64,000 nt of DNA from Legionella parisiensis (lineage in GTDB: Bacteria; Pseudomonadota; Gammaproteobacteria; Legionellales; Legionellaceae), in contig NZ_LNYQ01000013.1 in the NCBI RefSeq assembly GCF_001467945.1, positions 324,184-388,183 of the forward strand. Direction: 5' to 3'. The notes beneath the pieces are model-generated. The model had not been told where the DNA came from. It worked only from the letters and a program-made list of their open reading frames with translations, and did not search any database. Shown here in pieces: positions 1-9,434 of this stretch (its first letter is position 1; each line of letters begins with the position of its first letter). Position numbers and translations under genes: made by a program.

Positions 1-612
1 TTCTTTAGTGATTTGTAATGTTTGCGCTGCACCCTCTTTTCGAGGATCAAAGTGTTTTGCAAGTCGCTCGTCACAATCGTTATAACGGGCTTCTAAAGCT
101 TTAATAGTGTCAGTATGCTGCTGTCTGAGTTTCTTAATTAAAGGTTCCGTATTCCTAAGTGCCAAGATAGTAAATTGTTTTTTCAAATCCTTGCAATCTA
201 CCAATTCATAACCAGTATTGGTTTCTTTCTCAAAGGTTATATTGGGGAGTAAATTATCAAAAGCATTGAAGTAAACATGCAGTCGATAGCGTCCTCCTAA
301 TTGGTTTGTAAATTCAGAGGTATAATGATACTGGCTTAATTTTGGATTATTCCGAAATTCATTTTGATAAATACTCACATGGTGTTTGCCCAACTCATAC
401 TGGTTTTCTTTGTCTTTTACGATAGCGTGCACTTGTGCGGGACATTCAATACGGTAGTAGTCTTGCTCAGCTATGTTGGTATCTAATACCAATGTATACC
501 CTTGCGGTAACTGGACAGTAGCCTCGTTTTTAAAGAAAATTAAACAGTGTGTTTTTAGCCATAAGGAACCCTTAAAAAATAAAAAATCGTCCACATTATA
601 ATTAAAAAACAC
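1..612 (-). CDS. Hypothetical protein, cut by the window edge, with no in-frame ATG
   Basis: The frame is open from the left edge to an in-frame TAG near 652, and it reads as a normal protein, with motifs such as QLPQGYTLVLD and RYRLHVYFNAFDNLLP. No ATG lies in this frame within the window. The possible starts are GTG codons at 612 and 594, neither with a convincing ribosome site. An ATG at 665 (MKSNRAYK) is in another frame and would need a one-base shift in the A/T-rich stretch that follows. Either a GTG start is used or the 5' end carries a frameshift. I do not recognise the family. The charged C-terminal part seen here may form helices. Confidence 0.55.
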   Translation of the reverse strand, partial: MFFNYNVDDFLFFKGSLWLKTHCLIFFKNEATVQLPQGYTLVLDTNIAEQDYYRIECPAQVHAIVKDKENQYELGKHHVSIYQNEFRNNPKLSQYHYTSEFTNQLGGRYRLHVYFNAFDNLLPNITFEKETNTGYELVDCKDLKKQFTILALRNTEPLIKKLRQQHTDTIKALEARYNDCDERLAKHFDPRKEGAAQTLQITKE

Positions 613-836
613 GTTTTGTAAAAAAAGTTCTTCTTTTGGTTTTTGTAAGCCCTATTTGATTTCATTAAAAACTTTTTATGAATTAAATATACAATAAAAA
701 CAATGGGTTATGAAAATAGAGTAATATTTTTGATTATTTATAAGTCAAATTGATTAATGGTACCTTAGAGACATTTTTATCAGCCTGATCTGGAAAATGA
801 GTCAGGCTGCTTGCAATAAAGAAATAATTTTTTATA

Positions 837-1520
837 ATGTTGTCCAAATTACAAGCTATTAAAGCGACTATGTTTACCAAATTATATTTTCCAAACTTTT
901 TTAAATCACAGTATGAAATAAGTATTAATGAAAAACTTTCATCACCTGACACGTTGAGATGGGATAGGGATAAATTTAAAGCTTTATTGAGATTAAAGAT
1001 GCATGTTGCAAAACTCACCGTAAGCCTGAGTGAATTAAAAGGAGCTACGCAATCAAGCCGGGTTGATTTTTTTTATCAATATCTTTCATTGGTAATGCAA
1101 AATGCGATTTCCGATAGAAGTTTTAACCCTGCCTTATATAGCAACGAGTTAAACAATCGATTTTTGCTATTAAAAGATGAGGTTAAAGAACACAAAAATA
1201 TTAATAAGTTTTTTTCGGGATGTAACATCTTTTCGAATTCAATTATTGCTTCTGCGGGAGCTCTAGGCCTCGTTTTATTTGGGGCAGCTGTATGTACTGG
1301 TCCATTTGGTATGGCTCTTGTAGCAGTAGGCATGTCCATTTTGTCGGCGCTGGTATTGGCGATTGCCGCTTACAGTATCTATGTAGATGCACGCTTTTTA
1401 GGTGATAAACAACTGAAAGAAATCGAAGCCGGCGTAAAATATTTAAGCAATTATTATCCTGAGGATGCTCGTTTCACTAATGAGCTCGAAGAAGATACCT
1501 CTTTGTTGTGCTGTATGTAA
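837..1520 (+). CDS. Hypothetical membrane-hairpin protein, possible Dot/Icm effector
   Basis: A 227-residue protein with a soluble, helical N-terminal region of about 140 residues. Two closely spaced hydrophobic segments follow (roughly residues 139-185), forming a Gly/Ala-rich hairpin. The tail has acidic residues near the C terminus (NELEEDTS) and ends LLCCM. A late membrane hairpin and a Glu-rich tail are common in Legionella Dot/Icm substrates, so an effector role is inferred, not shown. The ribosome site before the ATG is weak. The last 67 bases overlap the 3' end of the convergent amine oxidase gene. Confidence 0.6.
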   Translation: MLSKLQAIKATMFTKLYFPNFFKSQYEISINEKLSSPDTLRWDRDKFKALLRLKMHVAKLTVSLSELKGATQSSRVDFFYQYLSLVMQNAISDRSFNPALYSNELNNRFLLLKDEVKEHKNINKFFSGCNIFSNSIIASAGALGLVLFGAAVCTGPFGMALVAVGMSILSALVLAIAAYSIYVDARFLGDKQLKEIEAGVKYLSNYYPEDARFTNELEEDTSLLCCM

Positions 1521-2938
1521 AAGTGGTTTTTGGTTAGTATTTCATGTGCAGCCCGCAGGCCAGATAAATAAGCACCATGGACGGTACTTGGATCGCTTGT
1601 AGAAGTTGCTTCACCGGCAAAATAGAGTTTTTCTGCTACTGGCTTAGCTAATAATGCAACAATATTTTTATCAACATTGATGGGTAAATAAGAATAGCTG
1701 CCCATAGTAAATGGATCGTTAGTCCAGTGTGATTGTTTTGCTTTGATTGGCTCAGGTATATTCACTCCATAAATTGTTCTTAAGTGGTGCATTGCCCATT
1801 CTTTTAAATGGCCTCTTTTTTCCATATCACGGGCAAGCTTACCAGCAGTAAATACAATGAGAACGGGTTTTTTTGTGTATTTATAATAATTAAAGATATT
1901 GAAGGCTTCTTCACCATTTTTGGGTAGTATACCAATCCATTCTTTATCTTTATCCCAAAAGACCTTATCAAACAATAAATATAATTTTTCATAATTTCCC
2001 ATTTTTAATTCTGCTATTGCATTTCTTTTTTCTTCAGGCAAGGAAGGATGAAATATAATTTTATTGGCTTTTAGTACTCCTAAAGGAACAGTGATAATCA
2101 CGTGTTTGGCATCATAGGTGTGGCTTTGAGTGATGACATGGACATCATCGGAAGTATAATCAATTTGTTGGACAATTTGATTCAAATGAATAGGAATATT
2201 CTGTGAAAATTGTTGAAAAAGCTGAAAATAGCCGGCAGGAATGAATGCATTTTTTCCAGAAGAAGTTGAGCTTTCATATGCTGAATATACATTACGTGAT
2301 AATTGTGTCAAATTATCAGCAAATTCATAAGTGTAAATATTATCTAATGCATAATGCAGTAAGGCACGCTGCTCTGCATCCAACTTTTTTTTCTGTGCAA
2401 ATACAGTAAAATTTTGAGCAAAAGAGAGCATGATATTTTGTGTTTTACTGTAACGTATAAATTCATGAGCCAAACTGGAAAATAATTTTAAAGAGTTTTC
2501 TGATACCGGTTTTCCGTCACTATTAAACAAAGCAAAGTCTTTTAACATCTCGGTTGGTTTAGAGTTATTGTAACTATTGAGCACTATAGTTTGTTGGTTT
2601 AACAAGGGGATTAGCGGGTTATGTTCAATCCCGTGAATCCAGGTAGCTCCCAGATCAATAGCAAACCCCCAATTATAGTCTGTATATACTCTGCCACCGA
2701 GGCGTTCTTTGGCTTCAATAACAAGTACGTCTTGGTGCGCTTGATGTAATTGCTTTGCGGCAGTTAATCCAGATACGCCCGCCCCTATGATTATAGTGTC
2801 ATAAGAATGTTTTGCCCAAGAGCATGGAGCAACCAATAACAACGAAGCGGCGCAAATAAATTGTTTTTTTATTAAATATAAATGAGTAATCTTGGTGAGT
2901 AATTCATTATAACTTTTTAATTTAGTTTGTTTATTCAT
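1454..2938 (-). CDS. Exported flavin amine oxidase (monoamine oxidase family)
   Basis: A FAD-dependent amine oxidase that would oxidise a primary or polyamine-type substrate to an aldehyde, releasing ammonia and peroxide. The FAD dinucleotide-binding motif GAGVSGLTAAKQL is near residue 52 from the ATG at 2938, followed by ERLGGRVYTD and DLGATWIHG. The C-terminal FAD motif is YFAGEATS...HGAYLSGLRAA. Before the FAD motif is a signal-like stretch (FICAASLLLVAPCSWA), so the enzyme is probably exported. A TTG at 3016 would extend the frame by 26 residues; I prefer 2938. The Ser-rich tail runs into the convergent upstream gene and overlaps it by 67 bases. The substrate cannot be told from the sequence. 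Confidence 0.85.
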   Translation of the reverse strand: MNKQTKLKSYNELLTKITHLYLIKKQFICAASLLLVAPCSWAKHSYDTIIIGAGVSGLTAAKQLHQAHQDVLVIEAKERLGGRVYTDYNWGFAIDLGATWIHGIEHNPLIPLLNQQTIVLNSYNNSKPTEMLKDFALFNSDGKPVSENSLKLFSSLAHEFIRYSKTQNIMLSFAQNFTVFAQKKKLDAEQRALLHYALDNIYTYEFADNLTQLSRNVYSAYESSTSSGKNAFIPAGYFQLFQQFSQNIPIHLNQIVQQIDYTSDDVHVITQSHTYDAKHVIITVPLGVLKANKIIFHPSLPEEKRNAIAELKMGNYEKLYLLFDKVFWDKDKEWIGILPKNGEEAFNIFNYYKYTKKPVLIVFTAGKLARDMEKRGHLKEWAMHHLRTIYGVNIPEPIKAKQSHWTNDPFTMGSYSYLPINVDKNIVALLAKPVAEKLYFAGEATSTSDPSTVHGAYLSGLRAAHEILTKNHFYIQHNKEVSSSSSLVKRASSG

Positions 2939-3166
2939 ACAAATTGACCAAATAACTTCTCTTGCAATGCTCAGAAAAAGATAACCCAAATTAACGGACA
3001 TCAAGGATGTGTGCAACCAATGTTTCAGAAAATATGGTGCTTATGTTTGAGTTCAGTAAAATATTGAACGTTTAGGATAGAGAATAGATGCATGGTTTGT
3101 AAATAAAGCAAACAAAAATTTTAACTATATCTTTCTTTACAACTATAGATTGAATTCGCTTTTGCC

Positions 3167-4072
3167 TTAAGTCTTAGTCAGTGAGTGGTGATTACTTGAA
3201 CTATGAGGGTTCACTACTCCTGGAGATGGGGGAGCGTGTTGATGTTGCTCCAAATTTTTTTGTTTCGGCTGTAAGCCTCGTTTCGAGCTGGAGTCTGGAA
3301 CGGCAACTTTTTTTAAAGCGGGTGAAACAGAGGATATTTCCTTCTTCTTTCCTTTGCTGCTTAGTAGTGTTTCTGCTGATTGATCAAGATGATCATTTCC
3401 CATTATTGCTGCTGTAATGCGTTCAGTGCCGCATTCACCTTTATCAATTTGATCTATCATTGCTAATAAGGCGCCTGTAGAATGGTAGCCGCAGCTAACG
3501 CCATCGAATATAGGCTGAGTTTCTAAGCGGTGTATTGTTATCTGCTGATCTAAAAAGGAGACATTGATTTGTTTGCCAATGTTAAATGCCCATAATCCAA
3601 ATGCTTTAAACGGAGCTGTCAAGTATCCCCATGCCATTTCCCAAATAGACGGTGCATTAGAAGAATTGAAGAATTGTTCCGGTTCACTTATTTTTGAGTC
3701 AAAAACACTCATTTCTTTGTCTTCGTTTTGTGCATGATAAACTGCGACGTAGTGGCGCTCTCCAGAACCTTTTCCCAATAAAGAACTGCAAATATTAAAG
3801 TGATTCGTACCTAAGTGTTTTTCAATAGCCGTTATGGTTGCTTGATAAGAAGGTTCGGCAGCAAGGCCTTCGCCATTTTTTACAGCTAATGGGCTGGGAA
3901 TGACAACAGAATTTTTTTCTTGGTTATAAAAATAGGTGACATTTATTCCCTCTGGGTCCTCCAGATTAGGGATAATGACGCCTACTTCTCGCTTCTCCCA
4001 TTCTGGTTTTCCTGCGAGGTATTGTGTCACGATGTAATCCATTTCATCTGAAAATAACATATGCCTTGGCAT
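3167..4072 (-). CDS. Candidate CE-clan cysteine protease (Ulp1/deubiquitinase-like effector)
   Basis: A 301-residue protein with residues in the order and context of CE-clan cysteine proteases: His107 in GERHYVAVYH, Asp125 in MSVFDSK, Gln186 in ETQPIFD and Cys194 in DGVSCGYHS. Clan CE includes Ulp1/SENP SUMO proteases, bacterial deubiquitinases and YopJ-type acetyltransferases. In this clan the order is His, Asp/Glu, Gln, Cys, as here. The C-terminal 90 residues are polar, low-complexity and rich in Ser, Lys and Pro. No signal peptide is seen, which suits a type IV secreted effector acting in the host cytosol. The assignment is by motif only. The start could be Met1 or Met5. Confidence 0.5.
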   Translation of the reverse strand: MPRHMLFSDEMDYIVTQYLAGKPEWEKREVGVIIPNLEDPEGINVTYFYNQEKNSVVIPSPLAVKNGEGLAAEPSYQATITAIEKHLGTNHFNICSSLLGKGSGERHYVAVYHAQNEDKEMSVFDSKISEPEQFFNSSNAPSIWEMAWGYLTAPFKAFGLWAFNIGKQINVSFLDQQITIHRLETQPIFDGVSCGYHSTGALLAMIDQIDKGECGTERITAAIMGNDHLDQSAETLLSSKGKKKEISSVSPALKKVAVPDSSSKRGLQPKQKNLEQHQHAPPSPGVVNPHSSSNHHSLTKT

Positions 4073-4266
4073 AGCATCAGCCGTTTATTACATATAATAA
4101 TATTTAGTATAAATAAAAAGAATTAATGTTTTATTAACTCCTGTTCGTAAAGTAGACAGGGTAAAAACCTCGAAGAGCATAATATAAAATTAAAACATCT
4201 ACTCCGTAATCCCCAAAGCCTACATTCCGCGTTGTATGTGCTGAGCTTTAGGCTATATGCGAGCGA

Positions 4267-4306
4267 CTGGATGCCGTGCATAAAGCACGGCAAGTAGGCA
4301 AGAAAG
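4267..4306. repeat. REP-like hairpin, copy 1
   Basis: A perfect 7-bp hairpin, GCCGTGC at 4273-4279 and GCACGGC at 4285-4291 with loop ATAAA, preceded by CTGGAT. It lies just past the 3' end of the outer-membrane gene. Related hairpins lie at 12981 and 59708. No T-run follows on either strand, so it looks more like a dispersed repeat than a simple terminator. Confidence 0.6.
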
Positions 4307-4310
4307 CTCT

Positions 4311-5264
4311 CTATTGAATAGTCCAGGTAATAATACCACTTGCATAATAAGAGATGTTACTTTGATTGCCATACCAATATTGGGCGACAGGCAAGGAAAG
4401 GCCGGCCTGCAGCATTATTTTGGATGTAGAAAATGAGAGGGATGGGGTTGCATAAATAATAGACCCTCCTGTGTTAGGAACATTAAGTGAGTCAAATTTG
4501 GTTTTAGCACTATATTGGCCATTTACTTCAAGTAATCCAAAAAGGATGTATTTTTTTTCTGCGCTTTTGATAGTACGTCCTATCCCGAGATTATAATAAT
4601 ATTGCGTTCCTTGCTGAATGGAGTCTTTTTTGCTTGCGAATAAGGCTCCTGGGGCAATAAAACCATACCAGTCAACGAGCATACGCGAGTAAGTAGCCCC
4701 AATAAAATAAGTCATCACATCAAAACTGGAAGGGGCACTTTTCCTGGAAAATCCTGATACACGGCTGCTTGGATTCAGTTTTTTAGTTATTTCATCTAAA
4801 GTACTGACAGGGAAGCTAGGAGCAAAAATAATAGTTGCTTGATCTGAATATCTTGAGTTTTCGTAATTATAAAATGCATATTCTAAATCAAGGGCAAGAT
4901 CGCCGACGCCAGATAAGCTTTGATTGCCATTTTTATAACTAAAAGCATAGGGCAATGAGAGTAATATCGAGGCTGAGTCGGTGATTCCATAAAGAATGGA
5001 GGGAGTTCCGTCTAAAATGCGTTGGGTCTGGCTATATAAGTAATTGGGGTTAAAAGAAACAATAAATTGATTCTTATCAATAACATTTTGGCCAAAAGAA
5101 AAAAAAGGACCAGGCTGTTGTGACGTTGCTAGAGCAAAATTGCCTATGGCTGGGGGTTGATTGAGTGATACAGGCGTACTAGCGGCTGACCATTTTATAT
5201 TGCTTATCAATAATAAAAATAACAATCTTCTAAGTGGGCTTAGAGGATTGGTTTGTCCTTGCAT
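4311..5264 (-). CDS. Outer-membrane beta-barrel-like protein (MetA-pathway/transporter type)
   Basis: A 317-residue exported protein. The N-terminal hydrophobic segment (LLFLLLISNIKWSAAS) is a signal peptide. The remainder is made of alternating aromatic and polar strands with short turns, for example QFIVSFNPNYLYSQ, ALDLEYAFYNYEN and ISYYASGIITWTIQ. This pattern suits an outer-membrane barrel of the kind often annotated as putative MetA-pathway of phenol degradation or transporter. The substrate is unknown. A strong ribosome site (AAGGAG, 8 nt spacing) supports the ATG at 5264. The gene stands alone on this strand. Confidence 0.6.
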   Translation of the reverse strand: MQGQTNPLSPLRRLLFLLLISNIKWSAASTPVSLNQPPAIGNFALATSQQPGPFFSFGQNVIDKNQFIVSFNPNYLYSQTQRILDGTPSILYGITDSASILLSLPYAFSYKNGNQSLSGVGDLALDLEYAFYNYENSRYSDQATIIFAPSFPVSTLDEITKKLNPSSRVSGFSRKSAPSSFDVMTYFIGATYSRMLVDWYGFIAPGALFASKKDSIQQGTQYYYNLGIGRTIKSAEKKYILFGLLEVNGQYSAKTKFDSLNVPNTGGSIIYATPSLSFSTSKIMLQAGLSLPVAQYWYGNQSNISYYASGIITWTIQ

Positions 5265-5478
5265 CCTGCGCTCTCCTTAAGTAAATCCTTCATCGTGTGT
5301 AGTGAAAATGCTTATCTTGAATCATTTGTATTCTTTCGCTTAAAAACACAATAGTATCATTAAACAATACTTAATCTGCATCATCATTTCTACAAAATCT
5401 AATCTATTAAATGAAACTTAAATCGGGTAACTTTATAGGTGGGTTGTGCAAATGGGAATATGAGTAAGGACACGTTAA

Positions 5479-6318
5479 ATGACCAAAAATGAAGCGACAA
5501 GAAAAAGAAGTAGTATGATGAGATGGACAGTGATTACTATTTATTTTCTGGCAACCCTTTTTTCTGCTGCCTGGCATGGACCGCTCGCCGTGATTTTTTT
5601 ACCTATTATTCTCGTCTTGACTATTTTTATTTCATCTTGCCTACATGGTAAAGAGCGATATGGTCTAAAGAATCTTATTTTATTTTTTATCATCACTTGG
5701 TTGGTCAGTCATTTTTTTGAAGCACTAAGCATTCAGACAGGTTTTCCTTTTGGGCATTATTATTATGATAAATTAGCTGGGCCTAGGCTTTTTCAGGTGC
5801 CGCTTATTATTATGTTTGCTTATTTTGGAACGGGCTACGCTTCGTGGATTCTGGCTCATATCCTTTTGGGACAATACGCTACGCCACTTGCTGGGAAACA
5901 GATATTCTTCGTACCTTTAATCGCTGCTTTTATTATGGTGATGTGGGATGTATGTATGGATCCTCTGTCTTCAACAGTCTATTCATTATGGGTATGGAGG
6001 GATGGGGGACCGTATTTTGGTGTCCCCTTGCAAAATTATTTTGGTTGGTTCTTTGTGGTTTATATTATTTATCAAATTTTTGCGGTTTATATTGCCAGGT
6101 ATGATGTTATGGCTACGAGCAAGCATGCTGTTTTTTCTTCAAAAAACTTTTGGAGAGAAGCGGTCGCTATTTACGGGATACAGGGTTTATCCCAATTAGT
6201 TGATCCTTTAGGCGCTTCAACTCATTTAGATATTTATGGGGCGATGGCTCTGATTACCGTATTTACGATGATGTTCGTGGCTTTACTTGCTTTGCTTAAA
6301 ATCAATGAGGTTAGATAG
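5479..6318 (+). CDS. Carotenoid biosynthesis protein, DUF422/CruF-like membrane protein
   Basis: A 279-residue integral membrane protein with about seven hydrophobic segments. It carries motifs typical of the DUF422 family, which includes the carotenoid hydratase CruF: TGFPFGHYYY near residue 95, WDVCMDPLSS near residue 157, and GGPYFGVPLQNYFGWF near residue 177. The family acts on C40/C50 carotenoid ends, but no other carotenoid gene is in the window, so the substrate here is uncertain. AAGGA lies 8 nt before the ATG. The gene lies between two convergent or divergent neighbours and is probably monocistronic. Confidence 0.75.
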   Translation: MTKNEATRKRSSMMRWTVITIYFLATLFSAAWHGPLAVIFLPIILVLTIFISSCLHGKERYGLKNLILFFIITWLVSHFFEALSIQTGFPFGHYYYDKLAGPRLFQVPLIIMFAYFGTGYASWILAHILLGQYATPLAGKQIFFVPLIAAFIMVMWDVCMDPLSSTVYSLWVWRDGGPYFGVPLQNYFGWFFVVYIIYQIFAVYIARYDVMATSKHAVFSSKNFWREAVAIYGIQGLSQLVDPLGASTHLDIYGAMALITVFTMMFVALLALLKINEVR

Positions 6319-6396
6319 AAAAATCAGTAGTACTTCTGGTTGAAAGCAACCATACTAATTGCTTTCGCACGTAGGTGTTTCCTTGTTGACCACGTA

Positions 6397-7788
6397 TCAA
6401 TTTTGTTTCAAAACAATCATTTTTTCTTTGGACATTTCTTCCATGGTCCCAGGTATTCCCCCAATGCCATAACCTGATTGCTTTAATCCAGTAAAGGGCA
6501 TCCAATCAGTACGAAAAGCGGTGTGTTCGTTAATGAGTACTGTGGAGGCTTCAAGACTTTCTGCTGCCTTTAATGCAGGCTCTAAATCCTCAGAAAATAC
6601 GCTTGCTTGAAAGGCAAAGGGTAATGAATTTGCGGTGTGAATTGCCTGGTCAATTTTTTCATATTCATAAATACAGGTTACCGGCCCAAAAATTTCCAAT
6701 TGTGATACTTTGACATCAGCGGCTGGATTGAGCAATACCGAGGGAATTAAAGTCGTTTCGGAAAGTCGCCCGCCACCAAATAATTTTGCTCCTCCTTTTG
6801 CCACGGCTTCATCGATCCAGGACATGACACGCTCAGTTTCACGTGGAAGAATCAACGGTCCTACTTCAGTTTCCTTTAAAAGGGGATCACCAACACGCAG
6901 TCCTTTCACACGGTTTACGAATTCGTCCATGAATGAGGTAATAATGTCTTTATGAACAAAGATCCGTTGTACTGAAACACATACTTGCCCGGCATGATAA
7001 TAACCGCCTTTGACCAGGGCTTGGGTCGTTTTCGATAAATTCGCGCTGCGATCAACGATTACTGGGGCCGCTCCTCCATGCTCCAAGGCACAACGGGTTC
7101 CTGGAGACAGTTTGCTTCTTAAGTACCAACCCACTTTAGCGGAGCCTATAAAGCTTAAGAATGCGACTCGTTCATCAGTTGCAAGTCGTTCCGCTAAGTC
7201 ATTATCTTCCGTAATGAAGGTTTGACACCATGCTTCTGCAAGTCCTGCTTGTCGCAATAATTCGATGAGTTCTAAACAACATAAAGGGGTTGTTGATGCA
7301 GGTTTGATGATTATCGGACAACCCACAGCAATTGCAGGGGCTACTTGATGCACAATGAGATTGAGTGGGTGGTTAAACGCCGAAATGGCGGCTACTACGC
7401 CAATGGGTTCTTTAATCGTGAATGCCCAGCGACGCTCACTAGCTTGGGTGAGTCCCATAGGAATTTCTTTGCCTGCAAAGTGACGTAATTCTTCTGCTGC
7501 ATCGTTTAACCCATCTATAGCACGAGTCACTTCAATTGCTGCATCGGTCAAGGGTTTCCCTCCCTCTTGCGCAATCAACTTGGTAAAACGTTCTTGCTCG
7601 GATGCCAATAATTCGGCAGCACGTTTCAATATAGCCATACGCTCATAAGGTTTGAGCCAGCCATCACGATTTTTTAGGGTTGATGCCGCTTTCTTAAGTT
7701 TTGCGACAAGTGCTTGTGCATCATCAGAGGGAATTTCTTTAATTAATGTTCGATCAAATGCACGTACCACGCGAAGTGTTGTTGTCAT
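6397..7788 (-). CDS. NAD(P)-dependent aldehyde dehydrogenase
   Basis: A full-length 463-residue ALDH-superfamily enzyme that oxidises an aldehyde to the acid. The catalytic Cys270 is in GQVCVSVQR, the general-base Glu236 in CALEHGG, the Asn139 of the oxyanion site in SAFNHPLNL, and the cofactor motif FIGSAKVG is near 213. Its ATG overlaps the stop of the acetolactate-synthase-like gene by one base (TAATG), so the two are translated together. A shared substrate chain from pyruvate-type ligation or decarboxylation to aldehyde oxidation is possible. The exact aldehyde is unknown. Confidence 0.85.
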   Translation of the reverse strand: MTTTLRVVRAFDRTLIKEIPSDDAQALVAKLKKAASTLKNRDGWLKPYERMAILKRAAELLASEQERFTKLIAQEGGKPLTDAAIEVTRAIDGLNDAAEELRHFAGKEIPMGLTQASERRWAFTIKEPIGVVAAISAFNHPLNLIVHQVAPAIAVGCPIIIKPASTTPLCCLELIELLRQAGLAEAWCQTFITEDNDLAERLATDERVAFLSFIGSAKVGWYLRSKLSPGTRCALEHGGAAPVIVDRSANLSKTTQALVKGGYYHAGQVCVSVQRIFVHKDIITSFMDEFVNRVKGLRVGDPLLKETEVGPLILPRETERVMSWIDEAVAKGGAKLFGGGRLSETTLIPSVLLNPAADVKVSQLEIFGPVTCIYEYEKIDQAIHTANSLPFAFQASVFSEDLEPALKAAESLEASTVLINEHTAFRTDWMPFTGLKQSGYGIGGIPGTMEEMSKEKMIVLKQN

Positions 7789-9434
7789 TATTTTCCCTTT
7801 TTCTTTGGCGGTAGCCGCTCTTGTAATTCATCCACGAGGACACGTTTATTTTCTGAATAATCAATGGGAAACACAACAAGATGGACGCCTCCATTCTTGA
7901 ATGCGTTTTCCAGGATGGATTGAAAATTTCCAATGGATTCAACCCGGGTGCCCCGTGCTCCGTATGATTCAGCGTATTTTATTAGATCAGGATTTGTGAA
8001 TGTCATACCATAATCAGGAAAATGATCTACCGCTTGTTTCCAACGTATCATACCAAATGCATGATCTTCAATTACGAGTACCACCAGGTTTAATTTAAGT
8101 CGGACGGCAGTTTCTAATTCTTGACTATTCATCATAAAACCGCCATCGCCACACACAGCCATTACTCGGCGATCAGGATACAAAAGTGAGGCCATAATTG
8201 CTGAGGGAAGTCCAGCTCCCATTGTAGCAAGTGCATTATCAAGAAGAATGGTATTTGCCACTTGCGTTCGATAATTGCGGGCAAACCAGATTTTATACAT
8301 TCCATTGTCCAACGCGAGAATCCCATCACGTGGCATTACTTGTCGGACGTCATACACCATACGTTGAGGAGTAAATCGATCCTCAGTAGCTCGCGCTGCG
8401 ATTTTACTCAAAATTCCTTCACGTAAATGAAGGAGTGCATCTGCATGAGGGAGCTTACTCTCGAGCTTATCCGCAAGCAATTTTAAGGAAGGCCCCATAT
8501 CCCCAATAACCTCTGCTTGGGGAAAATAAATTTGTTCCACATTAGCCGATTTGTAATTGACATGAATGACTTTAAGATGAGAGCCCATGATAAAAGGTGG
8601 TTTTTCTATTGTACTATGGCCAATCGTGATAATCAGATCAGCTTGTTCTATCGCTTCATGTACATAATCCCGCTCTGAAAGAGCCGCGGTTCCCATATAA
8701 AACTCTGTTGCTCCAGAAACCGTCCCTTTACCCATCTGGGTTGTGAAATAAGGAATTTTTGTGCGCGTAATAAATTGGGACAGTGCATTGGTTGCTCTTG
8801 GGCGTGAAGCAGCGGCACCAAGCATTACGAGAGGGCGCTTTGCTTTTTTAATCATTTCCGCTGCGCGATTTAACGACTCCTCACTTGCCACAGGGTATTC
8901 TATAGGGTGTGGCGGAATGAGAGCAACTTTTTTACTTTTCTCCGCAGCAATGTCCTCAGGAAGTTCCAAATGCACAGGTCCTGGGGTTTCTTCTTGAGCG
9001 AGATGGAATGCTTCCCTTACGATGGCAGGAATCATTGAAGGGGATACAATTTGACGCGACATTTTGGTTAATGGTTGCATAGCCGCCACAGTATTCACCA
9101 TCTGAAAGCGTGCTTGACGCGAGGATAAAATGCCTTTTTGTCCAGTAATCATAATCATGGGCATCTGGCCAAGGAGGGCATAAGCTGCCCCGGTAGTAAG
9201 ATTCAGAGCTCCAGGGCCTAAGGTAGTGATACAAACTCCGGGTTTACCCGTTAATCGTCCATAGGTTGCCGCCATAAACGCAGCTGCCTGTTCGTGCCGT
9301 GTTAGCACCAGCTTGATTGACGAGTTTCGGAGCGCTTCCACCACATCAAGATTTTCTTCGCCAGGAATGCCAAAAATGTATTTTACTCCTTCATTTTCCA
9401 GGGCAGCAACTAAGAGTTCAGCACCTTTACTCAT
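7788..9434 (-). CDS. Acetolactate-synthase-like thiamine-diphosphate enzyme
   Basis: A 548-residue ThDP-dependent enzyme of the acetolactate synthase/pyruvate decarboxylase superfamily. The N-terminal activating Glu is in LTRHEQAAAF, the FAD/linker-type domain lies in the middle, and the C-terminal ThDP/Mg motif starts GDGGFMMNSQ. It fits the catabolic-type large subunit: no regulatory subunit gene is adjacent, and an aldehyde dehydrogenase is coupled downstream by TAATG overlap. I chose the ATG at 9434, which has GAG about 10 nt upstream, over the GTG at 9446. The reaction might be acetolactate formation or the ligation or decarboxylation of another 2-keto acid. Confidence 0.82.
   Translation of the reverse strand: MSKGAELLVAALENEGVKYIFGIPGEENLDVVEALRNSSIKLVLTRHEQAAAFMAATYGRLTGKPGVCITTLGPGALNLTTGAAYALLGQMPMIMITGQKGILSSRQARFQMVNTVAAMQPLTKMSRQIVSPSMIPAIVREAFHLAQEETPGPVHLELPEDIAAEKSKKVALIPPHPIEYPVASEESLNRAAEMIKKAKRPLVMLGAAASRPRATNALSQFITRTKIPYFTTQMGKGTVSGATEFYMGTAALSERDYVHEAIEQADLIITIGHSTIEKPPFIMGSHLKVIHVNYKSANVEQIYFPQAEVIGDMGPSLKLLADKLESKLPHADALLHLREGILSKIAARATEDRFTPQRMVYDVRQVMPRDGILALDNGMYKIWFARNYRTQVANTILLDNALATMGAGLPSAIMASLLYPDRRVMAVCGDGGFMMNSQELETAVRLKLNLVVLVIEDHAFGMIRWKQAVDHFPDYGMTFTNPDLIKYAESYGARGTRVESIGNFQSILENAFKNGGVHLVVFPIDYSENKRVLVDELQERLPPKKKGK

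Noticed and set aside
3181..3417. 78-codon plus-strand frame
   Set aside because: Antisense to the low-complexity tail of the protease candidate; no ribosome site.
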